A DNA stretch of 64,000 bases from Kuschelorhynchus macadamiae (GCA_030620095.1 JAUTXW010003372.1:349001-413000), one strand, 5' to 3'. Positions 36,166 to 48,889 are shown, counted from the first letter of the stretch. The notes: a model not told the origin generated them from the letters alone. Program-made: numbers and translations.

Positions 36166-37340
36166 GAACATTTAAATATACTCTCTCTGCTATTTCATGG
36201 TTTTATGTTGAATGTATGATATTTAGTTTAAACCAATTCTTTACTATGTATTTGCTATTTTACAAAGTCAATCAAGAATGTTAAGGGGGTTGCTCGAAAC
36301 ATATTTAAATATTGGACATTGCATTTATGTTAGGAATGTTGATAAGAAACAAATTATAGTTAAAACGTATTTCCACCTCTTTTTGAGATAAGTGGATATG
36401 TATTTGAATTAAAAGATTTTCTAGGTAGATCAAGTTTAAAAATTTTTGTTGATATTGTTTTTGTTCCAAATATGTGTAACGTTTAAACTATAAGCATTTC
36501 TTGGCAACTTGTAGTGAACATATTTGTGCATTCCTCAGGGTTCCTCATAAACCTGTTTTTAAACGATGAATTTTACAATTTGGTGACCCGTAGCGTATTG
36601 AGAGAATTTCCCATTCCCCCAGCTATTTATCCCGTCGCCGCTGTTTAACCCCCTTGGGGCCACCCTACATAGGATAAAATAATATGTCTATTCCAAAAAA
36701 TAAAAATTTTATGTGCAATAGACGTGTTCGCTAGTTATTTGTAAGGAAAAAATAGTGAAGAGTTTCATCGCCAAGGCCACTACTCTGTATAGAACAAAAC
36801 AAGTTTTTTTATACAAAAAAATCATGAAATTCGATCACCATTAAAAAAAAATCTTATTATACAAAATATTTTTGTTTTTAGAGGGCGGTTTCAGTATCAT
36901 TGGAAGATCCTTTAGAAAGAAGAAATATAGAAATAAAATTGACGAAAATCGCCATTTTTTATAAAAAGCTAACCGTTATTGAAGTGAAACATATTTTCGG
37001 TTTTTAAAAGCGGTTTTACCAACTTAGGGCAATCATGTATAGCGGAACAAAATGTATTATATAAAAAAATTATATGTTTCGCTGTTTTATGACAAGAAAA
37101 TAGAATACTAATCTTCCTATAGGATAAAAATATTGCTTTTTATAAGAAATAATTTTATTTGTAAAAAAATAAACCGACTTCAAAACAAAAACTTAAAAGT
37201 CGATCTGTGGATATGCATAAAAAACCAGCAATAATTGTCAAACATTAAAATTATTAGTAAAATTGAAGTTCATACCCCTAAAACCCCAAAAACCGTATGA
37301 AGCTCTATATTTTTACATAACCCTGTTTTTTTTCTGTACT
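36166..37340. other. no gene recognised
   Basis: About 1.2 kb. One GC-richer patch at 36585-36675; no coding motif. Confidence 0.35.
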
Positions 37341-37362
37341 CCAACCATACATACAAATAATA

Positions 37363-38330
37363 TCATTCTATTGCGTTAAACTGACAATAGTATGGCGGCA
37401 GTCGTAAAACCTCATGTCCATTTTCTCGTAATATTTCATCTACGGCATATATTGTTGGTTTTTTAATAGATTTTGCCATTAAAAGAAGTTCTAGTTTCAG
37501 CATATTGGGTAAAGGATTTTGGTTTTGTTTTATTAGCCAGTCATAAATATCACTTTTCTTCCAGGACGAAGTAGGTTGTTTATTTAAGATTCTTGAATGA
37601 TAAGATGCATTGTCCAGTATGATTAAAGATGGAGCATCTAAATTTAGAATCAGTTGTTCTTTTAACCACTTTTCAAACAGTTCACAGTTCGTATTATCAT
37701 GGTAGTCCATACTTTTGGATGTTGAAGAAAACAGTAAACTTGCACCTGGGAGAAATCCTGTTGAAGAACATGCATGTAAAATGATCAACAGTTTTCTCGT
37801 CCCACATCACTTTTTTCTCTTGACACTTTTTACAGACTCATCCTGCCAAGATTTCGAACCACTTCCGTTAGAAAATATCCAAGTCTCATCTAAAAATACC
37901 ACTTTCTAAATTTTTTTCTAAAATTAACATTTTCCGTGTATTTCTTTAAAAACTGGATACGCTGACTTGCTATATGTGGCAACATTTTTATTAATTTTGA
38001 CAACGATTTTAGTCCAATTTCCAATATGCCTCGATTTTTTAAAGCCTTTTTTAAAACTTGAAGGGTTATATTAATTTTTGATGTGTATAAATAGTAAATT
38101 GCATTACCAACATCCATTTTTACATTGTCACTTAAGTCTTCTGTCTTTGGCTTTTTTCGTGTAAATTTCTTAATCTTCTTCGATAGTAAATTATGCTTTT
38201 TGCATGCACAATTTTCTGCACAGTCCTTATACCGATTCCCAGAGCTTTTGCTACTGTCTCCTGGATATTGGCCGGTGAATTTTCATTTTCGTAATATTTT
38301 ATTAGATTTAATACCATTGTTTTCGCTTCG
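37363..38330 (-). pseudogene. IS630/Tc1-like transposase with wide D-E spacing
   Basis: From 38317 downward: MVLNLIKYYENENSPANIQE, HTH (AKALGIGIRTVQKIVHAK), then shifted YLYTSKINITLQVLKKALK, KVVFLDETWIFSNGSGSKSWQDE (first Asp), IILHACSSTGFLPGASLLFSS, DYHDNTNCELFEKWLKEQ, LIILDNASYHSRILNKQ (second Asp), KLELLLMAKSIKKPTIYAVDE and LRLPPYYCQFNAIE (Glu). By hand count 81 residues separate the second Asp and the Glu, instead of 34 as in Tc1; this recalls the DD82E ('Sailor') group, but the copy is damaged. At least three shifts. The N-terminal domain resembles the fragment at 14852. Confidence 0.75.
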
Positions 38331-38590
38331 CAAAAAACCTGAAAATTGTTTTCTATTACTCATTTTGTCACTGACTTGTCAATCTGACTTTCAAGTGATA
38401 TCGCTGAAAGATTTTTGCAACTGCTGATATTGATATGTTTATCCTCTTTTTTCATATGAAAATATCATAGGTCTATCTAATTCATCTTACGGATTTTATG
38501 AGGTATCCTCCTCATGATTACACGTAATAAAAGAAAAACAAACTTAAAAAATTTGTCGTTGATAAATCGTATGACCCGCACGATGACACT
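38331..38590. other. no feature
   Basis: Short linker without motifs. Confidence 0.3.
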
Positions 38591-39180
38591 GCTTTTGACT
38601 ATAGCAATACTGTCAACTTTACTGAAATCTGCCGCAAGTATATGGCTTTAAGAATAGTTGAGACTCCTGATTTGCGATTTTCCGTTCGTTACCAAAACAA
38701 TCAATGTACTACGCAGCCCGTTGGTAAAAATACGTTTGAAAAACTACCCCAGTAAGTAGCAGCATTCTTAAATCTACCAAATCCGTCATTATATACTGGA
38801 CATTGTTTTCGACGAACATCTGCCTGCTGACGCTGGCCGAAAAAATTTTTGGACATGGTGATGGGAATACATTCCAAATTGGTACAACAAGCAACCTCTG
38901 CAGACGAGGTTCTAACGAAGTATCTAGAATTGTCGCATGTAGCGTTATTGAACATACTGTCGACGAAACAAATCGATTATTTAATATTGTAAATTGTACT
39001 AATGTAAATATTCATCTAAATATAAATAAATAAATGTGTTCAATTTAACCCTTGTTTAATTACGTGTTGCTAAGATATATTTTAGTCTCTTGGGACTAAA
39101 TAAACCTCCTTAGTCCCTATTAGGCGGGACTAAAGGAAATACTTTAGGCCCGAAAGTACAAAAAATACATACTTAGCACT
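38591..39180 (+). mobile_element. Crypton-like fragment with 3' tail
   Basis: NTVNFTEICRKYMALRIVETPDLRF and LPNPSLYTGHCFRRTSA are a truncated tyrosine recombinase, closely similar to 10559-10790. The HxxR box (HCFR) is intact here but an internal deletion joins RRTSA to the 3' non-coding tail (38850 on) and the catalytic Tyr is lost. The tail (ACTGTCGACGAAACAAATCG, (AAAT)n and inverted TTTAGTC/GGACTAAA motifs at 39080-39155) is shared with 11030-11236. A deletion derivative or an old copy. Confidence 0.8.
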
Positions 39181-40077
39181 TATACACACTAATATAGGCG
39201 AATTGATTCGGAAAACCATAAGCGCACCTCCCCCCCCTGAAAACTTTAAAAAGGAACTTTCCCAGCGTTTAGTGAGTTTAAATCAGCATTTAAGTTTGCC
39301 GACAGATGCCGGTATTGACATACCAATAATTATCGATCGGTATGCAACTGGTAAAGCATTTTTTGACTCCACTTTAGAACAATCTCAACATACCCTGAAT
39401 AGCATATAGAGTGGGAAAATGTTTTGGACTCAATAGCAACACTGACAAATCCAAAATAATGACAATAAAACATCAACCTCAACAATAATTTAAATTCGAG
39501 TTTTCACCCCCTCGTCAAAGTTGTAGGTTTCAAGTAGAACTCCTGAACATCGTATCGTAACGAACAAAAATCTCTTACCCGACAATTTTCTCAGAGTTTG
39601 CAAATATTCCTCCCCCAAATTAGTTTTACTCGCCAGCCTACATATACACTTGATTCTCCAAACCCAACAGCTAATACCTTATATAACTCATGGAAAAAAA
39701 GGAGTCGTTTCTTTGCTTTTCTTTGCAACGCGAACCGCCGCGCCGCGATTATTCATGTACAATTAGAAATCTTGCGCGCCTATGCCAAAGCTTATCAACT
39801 TTAAAGTAAATAGTTATTAGGTATGGTTTCGTATTTTCGACTTAAAATGAGAATCATTTTATATCCTCTATGAGAACCATTTCCCCAAACCTCCATAAAC
39901 AGAATATTTGGTAAATATGCCAATAAAAGTTTTGTATTATTACGATCAACATTCCTTTCAATGTTATTTTATTGTTAATATTAGGCAATATAAGAGTACT
40001 CCGCAGGAGTCTTTGTAATTGTCCCTTCACAAAGATTAAATTTTTAAATTACTCCATGTAATTTTTATATTTCTTAT
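39181..40077. other. no gene recognised
   Basis: Two short frames (39203-39409 and 39598-39804) show no family features and are probably chance. Nothing else seen. Confidence 0.3.
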
Positions 40078-40960
40078 TCCCCTGTAAAAGGGAAATATTG
40101 TAATCGTATTACGTTTCAGGGTCTTTAGATGCCGAGAAACATGTTAAATATCGGTCTGTCTGTGTGTCTGCCTGTCGGTCTATCTGCTCATAGCTAAAAA
40201 CAAATTACCCGATTGGCTTCAAATGGTAAATTGAGATTACCTGGTAACATTTTGGTAAAAATCCAATATGGTGAAACAAAATGGCGTCCTACTGAAATGT
40301 TAAAAAAATTATTATTAAAAAACGATTTAACCAAGTTATCTCAAAATTGCAAGAAAATCACGTATATCTATCAAACCGGTAAAATTTTGGTACGAATCCA
40401 AGATGGCGGAACAATATGGTGGTGGCTTAATAAAATTATTAAAAATTCAGCCTCAAAAACTACTCAGTGGATTGATTTCACATTGAATGTCAAAACTAAT
40501 TCTGGTATAGAAATGAACTAGTAAAATTGGGGTATTAATTCAGGATGGCGACAAATAAAATTTTTGAAACCGAAATCACCCTCAGGTTTTCCATATCTTC
40601 ACATTTTAGCGTTCCTAGATGCCAAAAAATACGTTTTAACAATAAAATTCCGTCGGTCTGTTTGTCGGAACAAGATGGTGCCCTAGTGAAAGGTTAAAAA
40701 AATCATTACTAAAAAAACTAATTATCCAATTAACCTCAAATTTTGTACAAAAAATCGAGTGTTATATAGAAATTAACTGGTAACATATTAATATGAATCC
40801 AAGACAGCAAAACAAAATGACGGCCTAATAAAAATTTTAAAAAAGCAGCCTGAAAAAACTTAGATTAATTTCAAAATGTGTGAAAGCATTAAGGGTTATA
40901 TAGTGAAAAACTGGTGAAGTTGTGTCAATATAAAAACTACTTGAAGTAAAATACTAATAT
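40078..40960 (+). repeat. dispersed 'ATGGCGGC' repeat, copy 3 (dimer)
   Basis: Two heads (GTCTTTAGATGCCGAGAAAC at 40120, GTTCCTAGATGCC at 40611) about 490-500 bp apart, each followed by sub-units with AAAATGGCG(T/G) or AAGATGGCGG cores. The 102-codon frame at 40213 is only a translation of the repeat. Confidence 0.8.
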
Positions 40961-41358
40961 ATTAATTAGAAAATGACATATAATGAGTTTTTACAGGACG
41001 CTACAAACTAATTTTAAAAAGAATTCTACATTTGATATTAACAATGCCTGTCTAGCCCTAAGGTCCCTTATTTAAATTTTATAACCTTATTATCCTAAGG
41101 TACAAAAGCAGGGTTTTTTTAACTACCATAAATTTAACTCCAGTAACAATATTTGGAATTTCAGAAATTGTTGAGTAAGGGAGAATTGATAAGATCTATT
41201 TGATCGTTAAGTAATAAATTTGTATATTTTAGGTGGCTTGTTTCTAAACTTTTCAATAAATTTAATTTAGGGCCTTTATTCTCTACATGAAGGATCTTAA
41301 AATCCTCCTGATAATATGGCTCGCTAACGTTGAGTCATGTTTATTCTAAATAAAACTG
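40961..41358. other. no feature
   Basis: About 400 bp; nothing recognised. Confidence 0.3.
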
Positions 41359-42592
41359 TTTTTTCTACAAGCGTGCTGAAAACTTCACTTTTCACAAAAA
41401 TCTACTCTTCCGTACTAGGGCGGAAAAGTAAATAACCCCATTTTTTTGAAATATACTTATTGATTTTAAATATTTAAAAATATATCGATACGCTGATAGT
41501 TAGCAAAATGATTTAAGAACATAAATTTGCCAGAATGCTGCTATAAAAATTGTTTAATGGCTCTCGTATTATGCCTTATAAAATCAATGCTAAGCAATAA
41601 TAAACACCTACTTTTTTTATTTGGCAGTTTGAAGCACCATAGCACAAAGTAAAAATGCGCGTGTCATTCATTGTCAATCAAAACCAATTTTACTGTCGCT
41701 GATTTTTGTCGTAGTAAAATTTGAGTAAAAGTTTTTTAATGGATTCTTCAAACGAAGATTTGCCTGAGTTAGTGTTGGAAGCAGCTAGAACTGCAAACTT
41801 CAATCTGCTACCATCACAATCCCGTCATAGGTATGAGAAAGAATATATTCTGTTTAAAACCTGATGTCAAAGGAAATATTTTATTAATAAATATTCCAGA
41901 CACAAAAAATTACCGTTCTAGAAGATTTGCACTATCTGTTGAATCTGAAAGCGGTCAGAAAATAAAAAAAGCCAGAAACCCCCACATAAGCGTTTTTTTT
42001 TTGTAAACTACAAGAAAGGAGCTTGCACAGTACAATGCATCGGAATAAACACCTTTGGAAAAATGTCATCAAATATTGCAGGTTATCTGAAGCACCCAAA
42101 TCCTGAACTATATACAGGCCACAGTTTCCGACATTCAGCCGCCACAATGCTTGCAGATTCCGGAGAAGGAATAACAAATATCAAACGCCTCGGAGGTTGG
42201 AAATCTTCACCCGTGGCAGAACGTTATTTAGAAAGCTCAACAAGTCTTCAAAAGAATCTATCCAATAAAGTATTGAACTTCAATGTCATTCATTCCACTA
42301 GTCACCAACTTTCACCAGTGCAGTCTACCAAATCGACCTCTTCCAACCAAAAAGTTACCCCCTCGGTGACGGTTACAACAATAAGTACTCGTGAAAGAGA
42401 ACTGGAAAATTCAAACCCAACCTACAAGTCCCCGAGTTCCTTGGAAAAAATCTAGCCTCTGCAATTAATTTACAAAATGCTACAAAACTACTATTCATGT
42501 TGTTAATAATAATTAATTCGTGATTATGTATTTGATATAAATAAACAATTCTTTTTAACTTTTGGGTTTTTCCGCACGCTTGTAGAAAAAAA
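41359..42592 (+). mobile_element. Crypton-like element with inverted ends
   Basis: A short inverted pair TTTTTCTACAAGCGTGCTGA (41359) and CCGCACGCTTGTAGAAAAA (42570-42588) encloses the tyrosine recombinase gene. CCGTACTAGGGCGG lies just inside the left end (41409). Cryptons generally lack inverted ends, so either this is the outline of a host insertion site or an unusual element. Confidence 0.45.
41739..42455 (+). pseudogene. Crypton-like tyrosine recombinase, frameshifted
   Basis: MDSSNEDLPELVLEAARTAN and LLPSQSRHRYEKEYILFK form the N-terminus; then, after an apparent deletion and shift, DVKGNILLINIPDTKNYRSRRFAL, and after another NYKKGACTVQCIGINTFGKM. The last frame (42063-42455) carries the HxxR box as YTGHSFRHSAATMLADSG and the catalytic Tyr as GGWKSSPVAERYLE. 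The Arg-I box has been deleted. The C-terminus is Ser/Thr-rich and low complexity. It is related to, but distinct from, the copy at 10253. Confidence 0.82.
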
Positions 42593-42690
42593 AAGCTTAC
42601 CTTACCCGTAGGTAAAGTGACTTTTCCGCACGCAATTGCGTGCGGAAATGTGGTACTTTCCGCACCTGTTAGGTAAACATAGTAGTTTAC
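42593..42690. repeat. perfect 20-bp palindrome and nested inverted motifs
   Basis: CCGCACGCAATTGCGTGCGG at 42630-42649 is a perfect palindrome. It is flanked by ACCTTACCCGTAGGTAAAG and by GGTAAAC...GTTTACC (42669-42692), which also pair. A strong cruciform or hairpin candidate directly 3' of the Crypton-like element. Confidence 0.8.
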
Positions 42691-44275
42691 CTACAGGCAC
42701 ACCTCTTCCCGATGTGAAATATTTATAGTCCTCACCGTGAACAAGAAGTGCAATGTCATCATAAACAGACCCAAATTCAGTGCTGGGATGGAATAAGGAA
42801 TAGTAAGGGAACTAATAGTGATCACTGAGGAACTCCATGGTCGGTATGAGCACTGTCTGACAACTTGTCGAAAAAAGTAGTCTGTACTCGATTTGGTAAT
42901 TTTGAGACAGTTAGGGAAAGTGCTGACTCTTATGCACAAGTTGATCAATTTAGTTAAGAGAGAGATCAAAAAAAATACTTAACTTTATCATCTCAACACT
43001 GACATCATAAATATCCCTATTCGGCTTATTTTTTAGTTTATTTATTGTATCTCTGACTACTATAGTGCTTACTTCACGAAATGAGAAAGTTGTATTTATG
43101 TTTTAAGTATTGTGATTGTTTGAATTGGGACTTTGTGAAATTAGATCTGTTGGTATTGAAATGAAAAAGTTATTAAAATCACTTATAGTTAACTCAGTTT
43201 GCCTTTTTTTATCTGTTGCTATTTTTGAGTTTGGATTTAGTTTTTTATGAAAACTTAAAATTTTGTGTAAAATTTGCGTTGGTTTTTTGTTTGGATTTCA
43301 AAATTATGTGGCTGTATTGTTTTCTGAGTACTTTTGTGTTCATACAAGTTATTTGTGGGTCAAGACTGGTAGATTTCATTGAGTAATTTTAGAGTTTCGC
43401 ACATTCTATAAATAACTAATTTATTTTTTTGGATTCTTGTGAGTTGCTTTTTATAACTCGGGGAAATGTTGTTTCCATTCCATCGATTATTATTTGTTTG
43501 AATAAGCTAAACTTTTCATCTGCACAAAGCTCCTTGTATTCAATGAAAGACCAATCCATGTCCAGAAGGAGACTATACATTATATGTTTTCTATTTTCCG
43601 TGTATGGTCTACTCTGTATGACCTTTGTGGTATTTTGCGCCTCCCAGAACTCGATTGAAAGAATCATTGCACAGTGATCAGAGAGATACAGGTTATCCAC
43701 CTATATTTTAATCATTAAATCGTTATCAAAATTTACAAATAAAATTATCAAAGGTATTTTTCCCACAGGTTGGTACAAAAGTTTGTTTTTCAAAACCAAA
43801 ACCTCTCATAAGATCAGTTAGATATTTTGAATTGTTATCAATTTTATTGAAATATATGTAGGAATTACTATTTACTTTTCTTAAAAGAGAATACAATATA
43901 TCTAGAAAAATGTCCAGGAGGACTATAGGACTAGGAGGTATTAACAGCAGCAACCTCACAGTGGCCATCCACTGGCAAGGCAACCAAATCCCCCCTTCCA
44001 GCACATATCAGATGTGGTCCTCCAGTTGGACTTAAGATAGTACATGTAGCCCTGTTGCCGCTCCGGTATTAGCAAATTTCTTGTGTCTATTTTTGGTGGT
44101 CGATAAGGATGTATTATTGTGAATTTTGGCCAATTTTCAGGGTCAAATACACCCTTCATATATGCAAATGGAACTTCTAGCTTAAAGGCTGCAATATCAT
44201 TTGATCTTGTCTGTAGTTTCTGGATGTTCAATGTCATAATGTATTTTTGTTCCAAATGATTTTTATTTGATTTTT
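42691..44275 (-). pseudogene. LINE, ORF1 end to RT start, broken
   Basis: Downward from 44230: LQTRSNDIAAFKLEVPFAYM, FDPENWPKFTIIHPYRPPK (ORF1-like C-terminus), a deletion, then FLDILYSLLRKVNSNSYIYF, NSKYLTDLMRGFGFEKQTFVPT and LSDHCAMILSIEF (end of an APE endonuclease), and finally LLTKLINLCIRVSTFPNCLK (RT start). The order is ORF1, APE, RT, as in jockey/CR1-type LINEs. Deleted, shifted and 3' truncated at about 42690. Confidence 0.75.
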
Positions 44276-45225
44276 TCAGGGTCCCTAGATGCCGGAAAAC
44301 ATGTTTTCTCAATTCCGTCGATCTGCCTGTCTGTTTTTTCGTGGAATAGCCAAAAAAAAACTACCTACGCGATTGACGACAAATTTCGGTCAAAAATTAA
44401 GGGTCATATGGGAAAGACCTGGTAATATTTTGGTAAAACTCCAATATGCCAAGACAAAATGGCGGCCTAGTGAAATGTTAAAAAAATATTACTAAAACGT
44501 TGCTTATCCAATTTGTCTCAAAATTTGCCCAAAAAATCAAGTATTATATAGAAATCAACTAGTAAAATTTTTGGTACGAATCCAAGATGGTAGAACAGAA
44601 TGGCGGCTTAATAAAATATTTACAAATTCAGCCTGAAAAAACTTTTTAATAGACTGATTTCAAATTGTGTGGCATAAGTATTTGTCAAATATAGATGAAG
44701 TAGTAAACCTGTAGTACGAATTCAAAATGGCGGCCAAATAAAATATTTGTAATCGTGAAAAAAATCAATATCACAGGTTTCATATTTTCAGGTTTTAGCG
44801 TCCCTAGAAAGCAGAAAATATGTTTTATCAGTTCCGTCGGTCGGCTAGTCTGTCTGTCTGTCAGTTCGCGACATAGCTTAAAAACTAATCACCAGATTTA
44901 CTTCAAATTTTAGTCAAATATTAAAGGTCATGTAAGGATGACCTAGTAATATTTTGGTAAAAATCCAATATGGCAAAACAAAATGGCGGCATAGCGAAAT
45001 GTTAAACAAATTATTACTAAAAAACTACTTATTCAATTTATCTCAAATTTTGAACAAACATTAAGTATTATGTTGGAATCGACTGGTAACATTTTGGTAT
45101 GAATCCAAGATGGTGGAACAAAATGGCGGCTTAATAACATATGTAAAAATTCAACCTGAAAAAAAACTACTTAATGGATTGATTTCAAATTGTGCGCCAT
45201 AACTAATTGTGGCGGGAGATACATC
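44276..45225 (+). repeat. dispersed 'ATGGCGGC' repeat, copy 4 (dimer)
   Basis: Heads at 44279 (GGGTCCCTAGATGCCGGAAA) and 44808 (AGCGTCCCTAGAAAGC), period about 529 bp. AAAATGGCGGC cores at 44454, 44595, 44725, 44977 and 45118, about 130-140 bp apart inside each unit. Confidence 0.85.
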
Positions 45226-45355
45226 GATTTGTCGCCCGATTCTCAGTTACACACAGTAATTTTTATCGTAGGGTTGTTTACTGCACTCTTCAAGCAAATA
45301 TTGATTGTGTTACTGGTATTTACACTTGAAAACGATTAGAGATAGTCAACCATTC

Positions 45356-48071
45356 ATTTCAATCAGGGCCGCAGCTCTCGGGCCCCGGTACAAAAAAATT
45401 TCACGGGGCCCCCCTAAAGATAAAAAAAATATTTCTCTGGGATTTTTTTAACGATTTAAGCATTGCCCCGCTGTATAAAAATGAAGAACGACTAAGTATT
45501 AGAGTAAAGACAATACAATTAAAATTTTTAAAAGTACAACAATTTGACTTAATATAAATATAAAGTATATAAGATTTAGTTATGTATTATATGTATACTA
45601 TTAAAATAATTATAAAAATTTGTTTTTCGACAGGGTAAATATTCATATACCTAACTGTTTAAAACCGGGTTGTAATAAATTAAATTAGAAAACAATCATA
45701 CCTACATATTAAAGTAATTCTCAGTTATATTAAAATATAACTATAAATATAAATTAAAATAAACTAAACAAGGTATAAACGTTTATATAAAACAAAACAT
45801 CATTTTGACAACTACAAGACAAGCTACTATTTACAGAGACAAAAATAATAAAATATTCAAAATAAGATAAAAATTAGTATAACGGAGCTTTACGGCATTT
45901 TGCAGACGCAAAATTTTCAATGATTTTTGAAAAGTCACAGGTCCTAGCCATTTTAGACTCAATTGCTAAAATCCCAAGAGCACTTAATTAAACGTTCTTG
46001 TATCGTGGTAGACCTCAAAACATTTTTAATTCTGGAAAGTTGGCCAAAGGATCGTTCTGCTTGGGCCACGGTAACAGGTAGTGTACAAAAAAATTCTTAA
46101 AGCTATAACTGTATTGGCGACTAATTTTAATTTGTGAATTTTGTTTAGAAGTTTTAATGGAGCTATATCAGTATCCTGGAAATTTGCAGAAAATGTTTTA
46201 TTTCTTCCTAAATGTCGCAATGTACAACACAGTTGTATTCATTTTGTAGACATTTGGTCTGCTCTTCAATTTCTTTATCTTCTAAACTTAAAAACTGCCA
46301 TAACACTGTCTGTGTATAAATCCTGTAGATACATTAAGAATAACAGAATCTAGCATTCTATAAAATACATTTACTTTGAAATGTCCCTCCGCTCTTAGCT
46401 CTTCAAATGCATCCTTTAATGAGGTTTCGTCATAAAAAGCCTTTCTCTTGCGTTTCCTTTTCACGGATATAGATAGGTCGGTTGACATATTTAAATTAAG
46501 GGCTGCCAACTTACATTCATTTAAAATGTTTTCCCAGCTATTCCTAATAATATTTAAATCTTCAATCTTTAAATCTTCAAGCAGTGAATGCAAATTTTTA
46601 ACCTCAATATCTAGAGTCACGGAAACTGTTTGAAGAATAATCCCCCTATAATTGATTGGTGTGAGTACTTTTAGCCAAGTTGGAGCCATTAGAAGGCATT
46701 CAAAAGTGTCTAAATAAGACAGAATGCCAGTTAACTAAACTCTTACTTCTGGTGTTAAATTAAGCTCCAATAACTCGTCAATGGCGTCTTTTATTCCATG
46801 TAACTTCTCGCAGACTGGCTTAACACTTTCTATCGTAGCTGACCAGCGAGTTGTAGAAAGAGAATGTAGGGATACATTAGGTTAGATACATTTTATTTTT
46901 TTAAATTTCCCACCTGAACAAGCTAGCACTCAATATATTAAAACATTTCTGAATCGTTCCAAAAAAAAGAGCCTCAGAACAACATTCAGCTGCATGGACT
47001 CCACACAGGTTTAGGCTATGACAAGAACAGGGAGACCATACAGAGCAAGGGGATTGAGAGCCAGAACCCTTGCCTGCACGCCCTTATGTTGTTCCCTCAT
47101 GTTACTACCATTGTCATAGCCTTGTCCACGACTATCTGATATATTAATATTTCTTTTTTTTTAAGTGTCCAAAATCATGTTAGTTATTGCCTCCCCAGTT
47201 TTTTTATTGCAACTGACAAATTTTAAAAATCTCTCAAAAACCTCGTATTCGTTTTTGTCATTTAACCACACATAACGCAAAATAAATGTTGTTTGTTCAT
47301 CATGTGAAGAATTTGGAGTAGCGTCGACGATTATAGAAAAATACTTTGCGAGATTTCTCTCATTTAAATTTTTTTCCATAACGTATTCTGCACAAAGTGA
47401 AATGAATTCATTTTGAATGTCTGGCGAAAGGTAATGAACTTGCATGTGTGTTTTAACTTCTTGAGAACCTTTAACAGCTTCTAAATGATCTGCCAATAAA
47501 GCATCATAATGTGCTAGCAATTCCAATATGCCAAGAAAGTTGCCATTGTTTGGATTTCCAATTAAGCTAGTCTTCTTTCCGATAAAAATAAAACAACTTG
47601 AAGAAATCTTTGTAAAAGTAATTTCCACTTTTTTTTTCCTTTTCTAAAGATTTGAAGAGCAAACTGACAATAGAATTTTTACTCAAAATACTTTGTTATA
47701 GACTTCTCCATTCCAAGTATGACGAGCGATGAACGGAACTATTTTCATGTTCAGGTATTCTATTGTACAATTTTTTGTAGCCATCAGAAGGGAACGAACC
47801 ATTTTCAGAAAATAATCGGGAAATTAAATACAACTTTGCTAATTTACCGGAAAATAAGCGGCATGGAAAACAAAATAATGACTGTTTCTTGAAGCTCCAA
47901 GTTACCCAGTCTGTTGAAACAACTACTTTAATATTGTTTTAAATTTCTTTAAAACCTAATTTAAAAAACTGTAATTAAATATTTTTTGTGAAAGAAAAAC
48001 AGAAGTGTCCTGAACCGGGCCCCAATAGTTTGTACCGCCTTCACCCGTCTGTCGTCGGGCCTGATTTCAAT
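45356..48071. mobile_element. hAT element with 8-bp target duplication
   Basis: ATTTCAAT is present on both sides (45356-45363 and 48064-48071). The element starts CAGGGCCGCAGC (45364) and ends with the inverse of CAGGCCCGACGA (48063). Subterminal GGGGCCC-type blocks (45380-45412 and 48015-48024) are repeated in inverted orientation. Length 2700 bp. It holds one decayed transposase gene on the minus strand. Confidence 0.9.
45875..47640 (-). pseudogene. hAT transposase (DUF4371/ZMYM1-like), broken
   Basis: From 47628 downward: NGNFLGILELLAHYDALLADHLE, HYLSPDIQNEFISLCAEYVMEKNLNERN, AKYFSIIVDATPNSSHDEQTTFILRYVWLND, FLKFVSCNKKTGEAITNMILDT. Later RGIILQTVSVTLDIEVKNLHSLLEDLK, LNECKLAALNLN and KRKRKRKAFYDETSLKDAF. 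Near the end PWPKQNDPLANFPELKM/RTCDFSKIIENFASAKCRKA is the hAT dimerisation region. The first catalytic Asp lies in IIVDATP. Many shifts and stops from 47160 on; not functional. A zinc-finger N-terminus is not seen. Confidence 0.85.
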
Positions 48072-48889
48072 AAAACGCAGTGCAATAACGATAAATAAAA
48101 AAAATGCAAGTCCGATAGAAAGGCTAGTCTGTGTTAACTGTCATAGTGTGTAATTGTGACACCTAGAAAAATTGTTGGCATCATTCTTGTATATGTCATC
48201 TGAAACTCATAAATGACAAGTTAACCTGCACTAAATTTATATTTCTCCAGTGGGGCTGTAATATTGTTCTGGCACCGCAAGAGTCAGAAATAATAAATGG
48301 CGGCAGATTAAACGAAAATAATATTCCTATGACAGATATACAGAACAGGGCATTTTATTTAATATAATAGAGAGAACATTTCCAAACAGATATTAGAATT
48401 AAATGACCTACGAGTATCAAAGTAATATTTTACTACAAAACAAGGAAAAATCTTAAGTTTTATACGTAAAGAATGTAGAAAATAGCGATCAATCATAAAG
48501 TGCAGAGTATAAATAAAAGATCTGAAGTAAATTAAAGTATATATTATAAAGCCTTTTCTTGTATAGCTGGAAAGTGAAGGAAGTTAAACTGGAAAAAATG
48601 TATGGATCTCCATATATTTTTAGTCTAGGAAATGTAAAAGGGTTATGATCAATTCTAAATATCGGGAATGAGTGAGTGGTTTCAACTAAACTGTCCTAAA
48701 AAAAACATAAGTCAATTTCAATTAAATTGAACACAAAAATTGTAAAGGCATTAAGATTGTGCACTAAAAAAGAATTTGCCGACTTTGAATAGGTCCTGTT
48801 TTTATTTAAAACGTTATTAACTGTTGCTTTTAGGGTCAACAAGAGCCTTGGTAGAAACATCAAAAACAATAAGATGAAAACCAAAACAC
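48072..48889. other. no gene recognised
   Basis: About 800 bp, AT-rich. May contain 5' parts of the Penelope fragment that follows, but no RT motif was found. Confidence 0.3.

Noticed and set aside
39203..39804. Two 68-codon frames as small genes
   Set aside because: No motif, no conserved context, length expected by chance in 64 kb.
40213..40521. 102-codon frame MASNGKLRLPGNIL...
   Set aside because: Translation of the dispersed repeat; other copies have no matching open frame over the same length.
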